Assembly (NCBI GenBank): GCA_046050405.1
Contig: JBJOPY010000012.1
Coordinates: 1 to 22,000, forward strand
Length of the DNA: 22,000 nucleotides
Origin: JADKCL01 sp046050405
GTDB lineage: Bacteria; Bacteroidota; Bacteroidia; J057; JADKCL01
Reading direction: 5' to 3'
In this document: one piece after another, positions 15,903 through 22,000 of the stretch
Layout of the letters: each line of letters opens with the position of its first letter
Position numbering within the stretch: position 1 is the stretch's first letter
The notes under the pieces: model-generated
Databases searched by the model: none
Told to the model about the DNA's origin: nothing
The model's input: only the letters and a program-made list of their open reading frames with translations
Translations under genes and position numbers: made by a program

Positions 15903-18449
15903 CTAGCCTTTACGTCCGTTTTTATAAGCAGCAGTTGCAGCCGCGCCTAGGCTCATCGCGGAGGATCTCACTGTTCCAAGGCGGGCGATGTCATAGGCAC
16001 TGAAATAGGAAGAGGCCTTATGTGTGGCCATGGGATCCTTGCCTGCCTCGTCTGCCTTTTCTTTCACTGAATTTTCTCCAATGGTGAGCATCACATCGTA
16101 TCCAGCCAGTGATTTGGCCTTATCTTCCCCGACCAGCTCCCGGACAGCCTCACAGAGACGATCTGCATATTTTCCCGCACGGTACACGGCATACTGGGGG
16201 TCGTGGATGTTGTGGTTCAGGGAATGAAGCACATCGCCGACGTTTTCATTCACGGACTGTAGGTACATTTCCTTGCTGAGCAAATACTTGACTTCAGTGA
16301 CCGCAGTGGTGATCGCCGTGCCGTCTTTTTGCTTGAGGAGATTTTGGCCATCTCCTTTTGCGACTGAGTCGTTGTGCGCCTTCAATTTTTTGGTGGCACC
16401 CTGCTTCCCGTACACGGTATGCAAGACGGCTCCCTGCGTGGCATAGACCTCGTTGGCGTAGGTGAGGCCGCGTGAGATTTCATTGTGAAGCTCCAGGGCG
16501 AGTGCTTCGACGACTGCCGGTCTCCCTCCCATCTCCTTCAGCTTCGCGATATGCAGCCTGAGTTTCTTGACTTTCAGGACGGTTTCTTCATACTTTCGGT
16601 TGGAGATTTGCATCTCCAGGGCTTCATGTGCCATCTCGTCATGACCGTGCGCATCTGCGAAATCAAGCTTCTTTCTTCTCTCTTTTCCACTCTGCTCGTT
16701 GAGCTGCTCCTCGAGATGTAGCGCCTCTTCCGCCTGCCTGACACCGGCGTCCACTGTCTGCCGGAAGATAGTGTATTCATGGTTCGCAAGGTCGAATTTC
16801 TTTTGCATCTCCCTTGCCTGCCCACCCTCGAGACCCTTCAAGATGTCCGCTGTATAGCTAGCCCACTCCAGAGGGGTCATGTTTCGACGGATCTTCACCA
16901 TGGACCATACCTCATTTTGGTCGTCCTTCTTCTTCTTACCTTCGTCGCTGAGTTGTTCCTCTTCCTTGGGGGTGACGGTATACACATTTTCATCATTCAG
17001 CTTTCCGTCTCCACCAAACATCCAGTCAGAGGAGTAGATGTTGATATCGAAAAATGCCCCCGGTTCAGTGCCAAACTTGGCTCGAAACTCCCTGTTCATC
17101 ACTGCAAGCCCGATTTCAGTATGACTGCCGCTTGCTGACAAGTCGATATCCGAGGTCACGGACTCAGAGCCGACCGAATCCTTGAGACCGAAATTTTCGC
17201 TGGCAGATTCGCTGATTTTCAGTTCGTGGAGCACCCCGGCATCCTGTTGATACTTCTGCTTTTCCAGCTCAGGCTTGATGGCCGAGGCCATGGTTTTGGT
17301 TGCGAATTCAGTCCAAACCCTTCCACGCATGTTGACAAGGGCTTGCATCAGGGCGATGCTACGCTGGTGGGGGGGAATCTCATCTCCCTCCAAGCCCGGC
17401 CACCCATCAGTGGTGAGCACCTTTTTCGCCTTGAACCAGTTCCGTTCGAAAACATCGATCAAGATATCCAATAGGACATTGTCGCTGAGGGAACCTTGCC
17501 CGCCCGGCCCAGCCTTGCCTGGATCGATGGTGGTGACTTTCAGCGCTCTGGCCAAGCCAGCAAGTGTCCCATCGTAAGCATTTGCGAAATCCATTCCCAG
17601 CAATCTGGCATCGTCTTCCTTCGTCAATGGCCCATGTTCTTTACCCTCCCTCTGAATCGGATTCACAGCCTGCTGCATGACCTTCGCCTGGCCACCGTTG
17701 TTGATGGCAGCTTGCTGCTTTCGCTGTGCGTTGGCTTCCGGGCTGTTGTCCACAAACTGGAAGGATGACTTCTCGCCGTTCAGCATCCCGGACTTCTGCT
17801 CCGAAGCCGACTGGGTTTTACTTTTGCCTCGCAGGACTCCATTTTCCACTTTCATTTGGGCAGGAATGACCAGTGCCTTCGCCCCCATCACATCGGCCTC
17901 TTGCTCCAGCCCCGCGTCATCATTGACGGGCACCGTTGTTCCCTTCATCTGGGTGGTGGGCTTCACCCGGCCCTGCTTCTGCTGCACCACATGCCATGCC
18001 TCGTGAGCCAGGTGCTTCTCCTGCCCTGGTGCCAGGTGGATGTCCGTTCCCTGGGCGTAGGCATGGGCTTGCAATTGTGCAGGCTTGGAGGAATTGAAAT
18101 GCACGGTGACGTCATCCATCGGGAGGCCGGAGAGGCGCTCGATCCCGGACTTGAGGTTGTCCGGCATGCCCGTCTTGTTTTCGGGAGCCTTGGTTGAGGG
18201 AGCCGAGGACGACCCAGCCTCCTTCAGCTGCAGGTAAGCCGCGTTCCTGGCCGTCATCCTGGAACCCACCGCGCCCTGCTCCAGCACCCTTCTCTGTGCC
18301 GCCTGTGCCACCTCATGGTACTTGGCCTGCCACTGAACGAGGCGGCCAGGGGTTCCCGGTGCGGTGGACGGGGAGGTGTGCGACTTACTTGATTGCGGGG
18401 TTGTCTTCGATGTCGCGGGCATTTGCTGCTTTTCCATGCTATCATCCAT
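15903..18449 (-). CDS. DUF4157 protein with nucleotidyltransferase-like C-terminal region (predicted eCIS-type toxin)
   Basis: The product is 848 residues from the ATG at 18449. A polar Ser/Pro-rich N-terminus leads to a DUF4157 domain (about 95-190) with the signature HLAHEAWHVVQQKQGR (HEAWH at 149-153). DUF4157 is associated in the literature with cargo toxins of extracellular contractile injection systems. After a Q/N-rich linker, the region at about 270-560 contains GSESVTSDIDLS (427-438) and FFDINIY (466-472). This is the GS...DxD...D arrangement of the nucleotidyltransferase fold. The rest is helical and charged. No signal peptide is visible. Start choice: the homologous upstream DNA of the second copy is open further, but here an in-frame TGA (ttctga in the upstream repeat) blocks it, and MDD(S/R)MEKQ is the first shared start. 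Toxin function is inferred. Confidence 0.75.
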   Translation of the reverse strand: MDDSMEKQQMPATSKTTPQSSKSHTSPSTAPGTPGRLVQWQAKYHEVAQAAQRRVLEQGAVGSRMTARNAAYLQLKEAGSSSAPSTKAPENKTGMPDNLKSGIERLSGLPMDDVTVHFNSSKPAQLQAHAYAQGTDIHLAPGQEKHLAHEAWHVVQQKQGRVKPTTQMKGTTVPVNDDAGLEQEADVMGAKALVIPAQMKVENGVLRGKSKTQSASEQKSGMLNGEKSSFQFVDNSPEANAQRKQQAAINNGGQAKVMQQAVNPIQREGKEHGPLTKEDDARLLGMDFANAYDGTLAGLARALKVTTIDPGKAGPGGQGSLSDNVLLDILIDVFERNWFKAKKVLTTDGWPGLEGDEIPPHQRSIALMQALVNMRGRVWTEFATKTMASAIKPELEKQKYQQDAGVLHELKISESASENFGLKDSVGSESVTSDIDLSASGSHTEIGLAVMNREFRAKFGTEPGAFFDINIYSSDWMFGGDGKLNDENVYTVTPKEEEQLSDEGKKKKDDQNEVWSMVKIRRNMTPLEWASYTADILKGLEGGQAREMQKKFDLANHEYTIFRQTVDAGVRQAEEALHLEEQLNEQSGKERRKKLDFADAHGHDEMAHEALEMQISNRKYEETVLKVKKLRLHIAKLKEMGGRPAVVEALALELHNEISRGLTYANEVYATQGAVLHTVYGKQGATKKLKAHNDSVAKGDGQNLLKQKDGTAITTAVTEVKYLLSKEMYLQSVNENVGDVLHSLNHNIHDPQYAVYRAGKYADRLCEAVRELVGEDKAKSLAGYDVMLTIGENSVKEKADEAGKDPMATHKASSYFSAYDIARLGTVRSSAMSLGAAATAAYKNGRKG

Positions 18450-18589
18450 CTTAATCAATCCATGCGATATTAGCAATTGTTCTCGGATATTCCAAATGAC
18501 TATTTTGGCATTGCCCCCTCAGAAACATTGCATGCAACCCATTCCACTCGGAAGGGACTTCAGTTCAGCCGCAGCCGGCTGCTGCGCCG
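18450..18589 (-). repeat. 140-bp repeat upstream of the first DUF4157 gene (copy 1)
   Basis: Aligned by eye with 21386-21525, the two stretches have the same length and about ten mismatches in 140 positions, with no gaps. Together with the adjoining DUF4157 coding region (17873-18449 and 20813-21385) they form direct repeats of about 715 bp, some 2.9 kb apart. The repeat ends abruptly at TGCGCCG (18583-18589), where it joins the truncated pentapeptide gene. Confidence 0.85.
18465..18496 (-). promoter_or_regulatory. Possible promoter of the first DUF4157 gene
   Basis: On the minus strand, TTTG (18493-18496) is separated by 20 bases from TAATATCG (18465-18472). Spacing and the first element fit the Bacteroidota -33/-7 pattern (TTTG, about 20 nt, TAnnTTTG), but the -7 box has two mismatches. 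The same arrangement is kept in the second copy at 21401-21432. The implied transcript start would lie very close to the ATG at 18449. Confidence 0.3.
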
Positions 18590-18805
18590 GACAAATCCGC
18601 ATCGTAGAAGAGACAATCGGTCAGCTGACAGTTTTCAAGGCGTGCATTTCTGAGGTCGCTGTCGCAGAAGTCCACGTTGGTGATGCGGCAGTTCCGGAAG
18701 ACGGCGCCTGTCAGGTCGGCATCGTCCAGCTTGGGGTGCTTGAGCTCCAGGCCGGCCCACTGGCTTCCTTTCAGGTTGGCTTCGCCCATGCGAACATCGT
18801 GGAAA
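18565..18805 (-). pseudogene. Truncated copy of the pentapeptide-repeat gene
   Basis: Bases 18583-18805 match 15172-15394, inside the intact pentapeptide gene, over 223 gap-free positions with about nine mismatches. In translation the copy covers HDVRMGEANLKGSQWAGLELKH through DADLSGA, then runs into the upstream repeat of the next gene and stops at a TGA (18565-18567). Upstream of HDVR the homology ends. The start and N-terminal ~165 residues are missing, as are the last ~25. It can encode at most a short pentapeptide stub, so it is probably a decayed relic of a pentapeptide gene that once followed the second DUF4157 gene. Confidence 0.8.
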
Positions 18806-18997
18806 CCGAAGTTCCGGTAAACCGAACATTGCGGACAGGAGTTTTCAAGAGTATTCTTGCGCCTAGCTTCTTCAAATCCTCCTTCGTCAGAATGGCTCCA
18901 GAGGCGTTGAAAACTGGATTCTTAGCATTGGAAAGAGCCCATATTGCAACTGCAAACTTTCCTGACCCACATGCTGAGAGCCGTAGATCCTAGCCAT
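18771..18997 (-). pseudogene. Decayed reading frame downstream of the second DUF4157 gene, unknown family
   Basis: From about 18991 down to a TGA at 18771-18773 the minus strand reads a plausible protein segment. It includes SACGSGKFAVAIWALSNAKN and ASGAILTKEDLKKLGARILL, but it has no start codon in that frame. A possible ATG (18995-18997, MARIYGSQH) lies one base out of frame, so a frameshift could explain it. The end of the frame runs into the truncated pentapeptide copy in a different frame. I do not recognise the family. Its position directly behind the metallopeptidase-like gene fits a former C-terminal domain or small partner gene. Confidence 0.35.
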
Positions 18998-19036
18998 AAA
19001 AATTAAAAGCTTCTAATTCCTTGAATCATCAATTGC

Positions 19037-21385
19037 TTATAACTTAAAGTCGTAAATAGCTTTTTCAGCGGCGTCAATGCGATTTTCGAATATCACAAAC
19101 AAAGAACGATCAGGGGCAACATTTAAGTCGATATGGTCATCGAGATGATTTCTGCAAATATCGACAATCTCATTACGCTCTTCTGTGAGGCGCCTCCATG
19201 TTGACTTTTGTTCCTTGGAGAGATTAAACCACCATTTCTTGTCGTATATGTCTTTTTTGCGCCGATATTTAGTCTCCATGGCATCAAATTTTTGTTTGAT
19301 CAGATCTTTTTTAAATTGTATTGCTTCAGCATCCAAATTGGTGCCTCGGAGAATATTCCAGCGTTGCTGTAATGCCTGGTACACTAAATCGTTTTCAAGG
19401 TTTGCATTCGGATCCTTACTGTTGAAGGCTGTCTTTAAATCTTTGATGAAGCTCTTTAATGATGGGGCTTGGGAATAAGCACCATCATTAAAGGTCGTTT
19501 TAATATCTGGGTAGATGCTGTAGTAGCGCTCGACTTTCTTGCCCGCTGTGTAGGGAATGTGCGAGTCACGTGCGGTCAAACCCACATCCCCGCGCAAGCC
19601 GTTTTCCCAGTTATGAATGGTCAAAAACTCTTCGCCGTTTTGCCATTTGGCGTTGAGTTTTTCTGCGTTATCTCGAGTGAGGGTTTCCATGATGCCTGGA
19701 TTCCCAGGACTATTGGCCGTGTCTATCATGTTGGTACCCCCGCCGCGCATGTGAGCCGCGTGACCCAATTCGTGACCCATCGTGAGCCAGCCTGGTGTCA
19801 TGATCTGATGATGAACAGCGCTCTCATTTTTGGAAGCACCTTCATGGGCAGTGACAAAGGATCCAACACTCACCGCTTTGTTAAACTCATACTTTTTACC
19901 GTTCAGGATGACGCCTATCTTGTTTTGAAGCAGAGCCGTGCGAAAATCCGCTACCGAGGCTGCCGTCAGGTAATCGCGAGGGCTTTCGTCGCCTTTCAAA
20001 TCGAATGGCCCCAGAATTTCACCTGTATTGCCGAGGGGTTGTGCTTCTGATTGGTTTCTGTCTTCCAATGTCTTGCCTTTGCCTTTCGCTCCACTCTCAA
20101 CCCCCTTTGGCAGTTGGCTCTTGGTCTGACCAATATATATATTCGTCAATGCTTCATTGGGGTCGCCCGCATTCAGATAACCCAGCAAATCTCTTCCGGT
20201 AGGTGTTTCCAGTAATTTCACCAGCCAAGAAAGCATACGTTTCTTATTTGCCGGGTCGCCCACCAATTGAATCTTGCCCATTCCTCCTTTGATTTGATTC
20301 CACAACCGAATAAGGGCAACAGATTTATGGGTCGGCATGCCAGTAAAATCAAAGGGCAGATGGTCGCCAGCAGCAGCCGTTTCGACAAAGTTTTCGTGTT
20401 CCTTGCCCGCCTGAATACGTAACGCCTCAAGCTCTTGATAGTGCGGAATATCGGATAGCTTTTCATGCCCGGCATTATTGGCACTGATGTAGGCGAAAAT
20501 CTTGCGCTCAATTAGTTGGAGTTTACCCGCAGCGACCCCATAGTCTTTGGGTTGCTTGTTTTGGTTGTCCAGAAATTGGTTGTAGGCATTCATCGCAGCT
20601 GCGATGGCTTGAAAATCAACCGTATCAGCGGTCTTTTTTAGAAAGGCCTTCCCATTCTTAAAACGGCACTGAATGGGATCATGCATCATGTTGGCAGGAT
20701 GCTGCACTGCCTTTGCCTGGTCGCCTTCCCGCTGGTCGCCGGATCGGGTACCTGATTGGAACTGGGGTGTGCCATCGTATGCTACCCGCTGGTTTTGGAG
20801 TTGTGTGGCCATCGCCTTGGCCCCCATCACATCGGCCTCTTGCTCCAGCCCCACGTCATCATTGACGGGCACCGTTCCCTTCATCTGGGTGGTGGGTTGT
20901 ACCCGGCCCTGCTTCTGCTGCGCCACATGCCATGCCTCGTGGGCCAGGTGCTTCTCCTGCCCCGGTGCCATGTGGATGTCCGTTCCCTGGGCGTAGGCAT
21001 GGGCTTGCAATTGTGCAGGCTTGGAGGAGTTGTAATGCACCGTGACATCATCCATCGGGAGGCCGGAGAGGTGCTCGATGCCGGACTTGAGGTTGTCCGG
21101 CATGCCCGTCTTGTTTTCGGGAGCCTTGGTTGAGGGAGTCGAGGACGACCCAGCCTCCTTCAGCTGCAGGAAGGCAGCGTCCCTGGCCGTCATCCTGGAA
21201 CCCACCGCGCCCTGCTCCAGCGCCCTTCGCTGTGCCGCCTGTGCCACTTCATGGTACTTGGCCTGCCGCTGAACGAGGAGTCCTGGGCTTCCCGCTGCGG
21301 TGTACGGGGAGGCGTGCGACCTACCCGATTGCGGGGTGGATATCTGTTTCGAGGGCATGTGCTGCTTTTCCATGCGATCATCCAT
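19037..21385 (-). CDS. DUF4157 protein with HELGH metallopeptidase-like C-terminal domain (predicted eCIS-type toxin)
   Basis: The product is 782 residues from the ATG at 21385. Residues 1-190 are nearly identical to the neighbouring DUF4157 gene, with HEAWH at the same position (149-153). Homology stops sharply after EADVMGAKA. The C-terminal part contains KLLETPTGRDLLGYLN (about 390-405). It then has WLTMGHELGHAAHMRGGGTN with an HExxH zinc motif at 538-542, and NWENGLRGDVGLTAR (about 592-606). This set resembles peptidase family M91 (NleD-type effectors), where a later Glu/Asn segment completes the site; the family match is from memory. The C-terminal two thirds is clearly more AT-rich than the N-terminal domain, suggesting a swapped-in tail. 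The frame is open upstream to 21478, but that extension is interrupted by a stop in copy 1, so it is probably non-coding. Confidence 0.77.
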   Translation of the reverse strand: MDDRMEKQHMPSKQISTPQSGRSHASPYTAAGSPGLLVQRQAKYHEVAQAAQRRALEQGAVGSRMTARDAAFLQLKEAGSSSTPSTKAPENKTGMPDNLKSGIEHLSGLPMDDVTVHYNSSKPAQLQAHAYAQGTDIHMAPGQEKHLAHEAWHVAQQKQGRVQPTTQMKGTVPVNDDVGLEQEADVMGAKAMATQLQNQRVAYDGTPQFQSGTRSGDQREGDQAKAVQHPANMMHDPIQCRFKNGKAFLKKTADTVDFQAIAAAMNAYNQFLDNQNKQPKDYGVAAGKLQLIERKIFAYISANNAGHEKLSDIPHYQELEALRIQAGKEHENFVETAAAGDHLPFDFTGMPTHKSVALIRLWNQIKGGMGKIQLVGDPANKKRMLSWLVKLLETPTGRDLLGYLNAGDPNEALTNIYIGQTKSQLPKGVESGAKGKGKTLEDRNQSEAQPLGNTGEILGPFDLKGDESPRDYLTAASVADFRTALLQNKIGVILNGKKYEFNKAVSVGSFVTAHEGASKNESAVHHQIMTPGWLTMGHELGHAAHMRGGGTNMIDTANSPGNPGIMETLTRDNAEKLNAKWQNGEEFLTIHNWENGLRGDVGLTARDSHIPYTAGKKVERYYSIYPDIKTTFNDGAYSQAPSLKSFIKDLKTAFNSKDPNANLENDLVYQALQQRWNILRGTNLDAEAIQFKKDLIKQKFDAMETKYRRKKDIYDKKWWFNLSKEQKSTWRRLTEERNEIVDICRNHLDDHIDLNVAPDRSLFVIFENRIDAAEKAIYDFKL

Positions 21386-21525
21386 CTTAATCAGTTCGTG
21401 CGATATTAGGAATTGTTCACGGATATTCCAAATGACTATTTTGACATTGCCCCCTCGGAAACATTGCATGCTACCCATTCCACTCGGAAGGGACTTCAGT
21501 TCAGCCGCAACCGGCTTCTGCGCCG
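21386..21525 (-). repeat. 140-bp repeat upstream of the second DUF4157 gene (copy 2)
   Basis: This is the partner of 18450-18589: about 93% identical by eye count, without gaps. It contains the promoter-like TTTG (21429-21432) and TAATATCG (21401-21408). Its distal end, TGCGCCG (21519-21525), meets the left end of an insertion sequence, so the original upstream neighbour is not visible. Confidence 0.85.
21401..21432 (-). promoter_or_regulatory. Possible promoter of the second DUF4157 gene
   Basis: The minus strand has TTTG (21429-21432), 20 bases, then TAATATCG (21401-21408), the same layout as copy 1. Preservation of both boxes in a duplicated upstream region is mild support only, because the whole repeat is conserved. 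Confidence 0.3.
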
Positions 21526-22000
21526 TGTCTTATACTGGTATGGTACCCCCCAAAATTTGGACAGTGGGATAAGGTGATGAACCCTTAAATTCACATTTAT
21601 GAGCAAGGGAAGAAAGTTCACGTCCGATTTCAAGACCAAAGTGGTGCTTGAGGCCCTTTCCGAACGCGAAACGCTGGGCGAACTGTCGCAGCGCTTTGTC
21701 ATCCACCCCAACCAGGGCATCCTGTGGAAGCGTCCATTCCTGGATAATGCCTCGTCGGTTTTTGACCGGGGCAAGACCTCGCGCAGGGAGGAATCCGATG
21801 GCGGGGCGGAGAAGTCGCGGATGCTGCAGAAGAGCGGGCAGCTGCAGATCGGGGTGGACTTTTTAAAAAAAGCGTCGGAAGCCTTGAGGAAAGGGAACGG
21901 AAGGTGGAGCTGGCGCGCAAGGCGGTACCCGGGTTGGGGCTGTCGCATCGTTGCAGGCTGCCGGGGATTTGCCGCTCCCCGTTGTACTGCAAGCCCGTGG
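21526..22000 (+). mobile_element. IS3-family insertion sequence, left end, cut by the window edge
   Basis: The element probably begins with the TG at 21526, exactly where homology between the two DUF4157 upstream repeats ends. The sequence taccccccaaaatttggac (about 21543-21561) looks like an IS3-group terminal inverted repeat. It is followed by an orfA-like gene at 21599, a TTTTTAAAAAAAG slippery site at 21860-21872 and the start of orfB in the -1 frame. The right end is outside the window, so inverted repeats and target duplication cannot be checked. Confidence 0.75.
21599..22000 (+). CDS. IS3-family transposase, orfA with the start of orfB in the -1 frame (partial)
   Basis: From the ATG at 21599 the frame reads MSKGRKFTSDFKTKVVLEAL, then ETLGELSQRF, HPNQGILWKR and QLQIGVDFLKK. 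This is the helix-turn-helix and leucine-zipper OrfA of IS3-type elements. At 21860-21872 (TTTTTAAAAAAAG) a programmed -1 shift would join it to the orfB frame, which reads SLEERERKVELARK, then GLSHRCRLPGICRSPLYCKP, the usual OrfB N-terminus. The 0 frame shows no stop before the window end but stops resembling a transposase after the slip site. A few positions (for example KRPFL where I would expect KREFL) differ from relatives I remember, so slight decay is possible. The DDE catalytic domain is outside the window. Confidence 0.75.
   Translation, partial: MSKGRKFTSDFKTKVVLEALSERETLGELSQRFVIHPNQGILWKRPFLDNASSVFDRGKTSRREESDGGAEKSRMLQKSGQLQIGVDFLKKASEALRKGNGRWSWRARRYPGWGCRIVAGCRGFAAPRCTASPW

Noticed and set aside
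18364..18993. Plus-strand frame of 209 codons across the upstream repeat and pentapeptide relic
   Set aside because: It is the complement of pentapeptide and DUF4157 coding DNA, and similar complement frames appear opposite the intact copies.
21386..21478. 31-residue N-terminal extension of the second DUF4157 protein
   Set aside because: The equivalent sequence in copy 1 has an in-frame TGA, and similarity continues upstream as non-coding repeat, so the shared MDD(S/R)MEKQ start is preferred.
1..22000. CRISPR arrays, tRNA or rRNA genes, and eCIS structural genes
   Set aside because: I looked for regularly spaced short repeats, tRNA-like cloverleaf segments and sheath, tube or baseplate-like proteins and saw none.

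Overview
The window looks like a chromosomal segment of a Bacteroidota bacterium. The evidence is the cell-division and cell-wall gene order (PBP, murE, mraY, murD, ftsW, murG, murC, ftsQ, ftsA, ftsZ, with no murB or ddl inside the run), a PASTA-tailed division PBP, a MraY with a large internal insertion and Bacteroidota-like FtsZ and MurC. The housekeeping part is GC-rich for the phylum and nearly every gene abuts or overlaps the next. A Saprospiria-type organism would fit the GC content and the DUF4157 proteins, but that placement is inference.

Region 1 (1-12212, + strand) is the dcw cluster. It supplies UDP-MurNAc-pentapeptide synthesis (MurC, MurD, MurE; the MurE DNPR motif points to meso-diaminopimelate), lipid I and lipid II synthesis (MraY, MurG), the septal polymerase pair (FtsW and the PBP), the FtsQ bridge and the FtsA-FtsZ ring. 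A rho-independent terminator at 12342-12380 closes it. The two larger gaps in the run (after murD and after ftsQ) each hold a short open frame of 31-32 codons.

Region 2 (about 12.7-14.9 kb, lower GC) is a type II restriction-modification pair. An Eco47II-type endonuclease (+) faces a C5-cytosine methyltransferase (-), and their 3' ends overlap by 25 bp. The methyltransferase carries an N-terminal MerR-like helix-turn-helix, and an imperfect inverted repeat lies just upstream of its start, suggesting autoregulation. The island looks horizontally acquired.

Region 3 (15.1-21.5 kb, - strand) is the accessory region of most interest. It holds two tandem genes with nearly identical upstream DNA (about 140 bp) and nearly identical DUF4157 N-termini, but unrelated C-termini. 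One C-terminus has a nucleotidyltransferase-like GS/DxD signature. The other has an HELGH zinc-peptidase signature resembling the NleD/M91 family. A pentapeptide-repeat gene follows the first by 5 nt, and a truncated, 96%-like copy of it lies behind the second. This is a conserved-head, variable-tail toxin or effector layout. DUF4157 is known as a marker of cargo of extracellular contractile injection systems (eCIS), but no eCIS structural gene is present here.

Region 4 (21526-22000) is the left end of an IS3-type insertion sequence (orfA, a slippery A7 site and the start of orfB in the -1 frame), cut by the window end. It begins exactly where the homology between the two upstream repeats stops.
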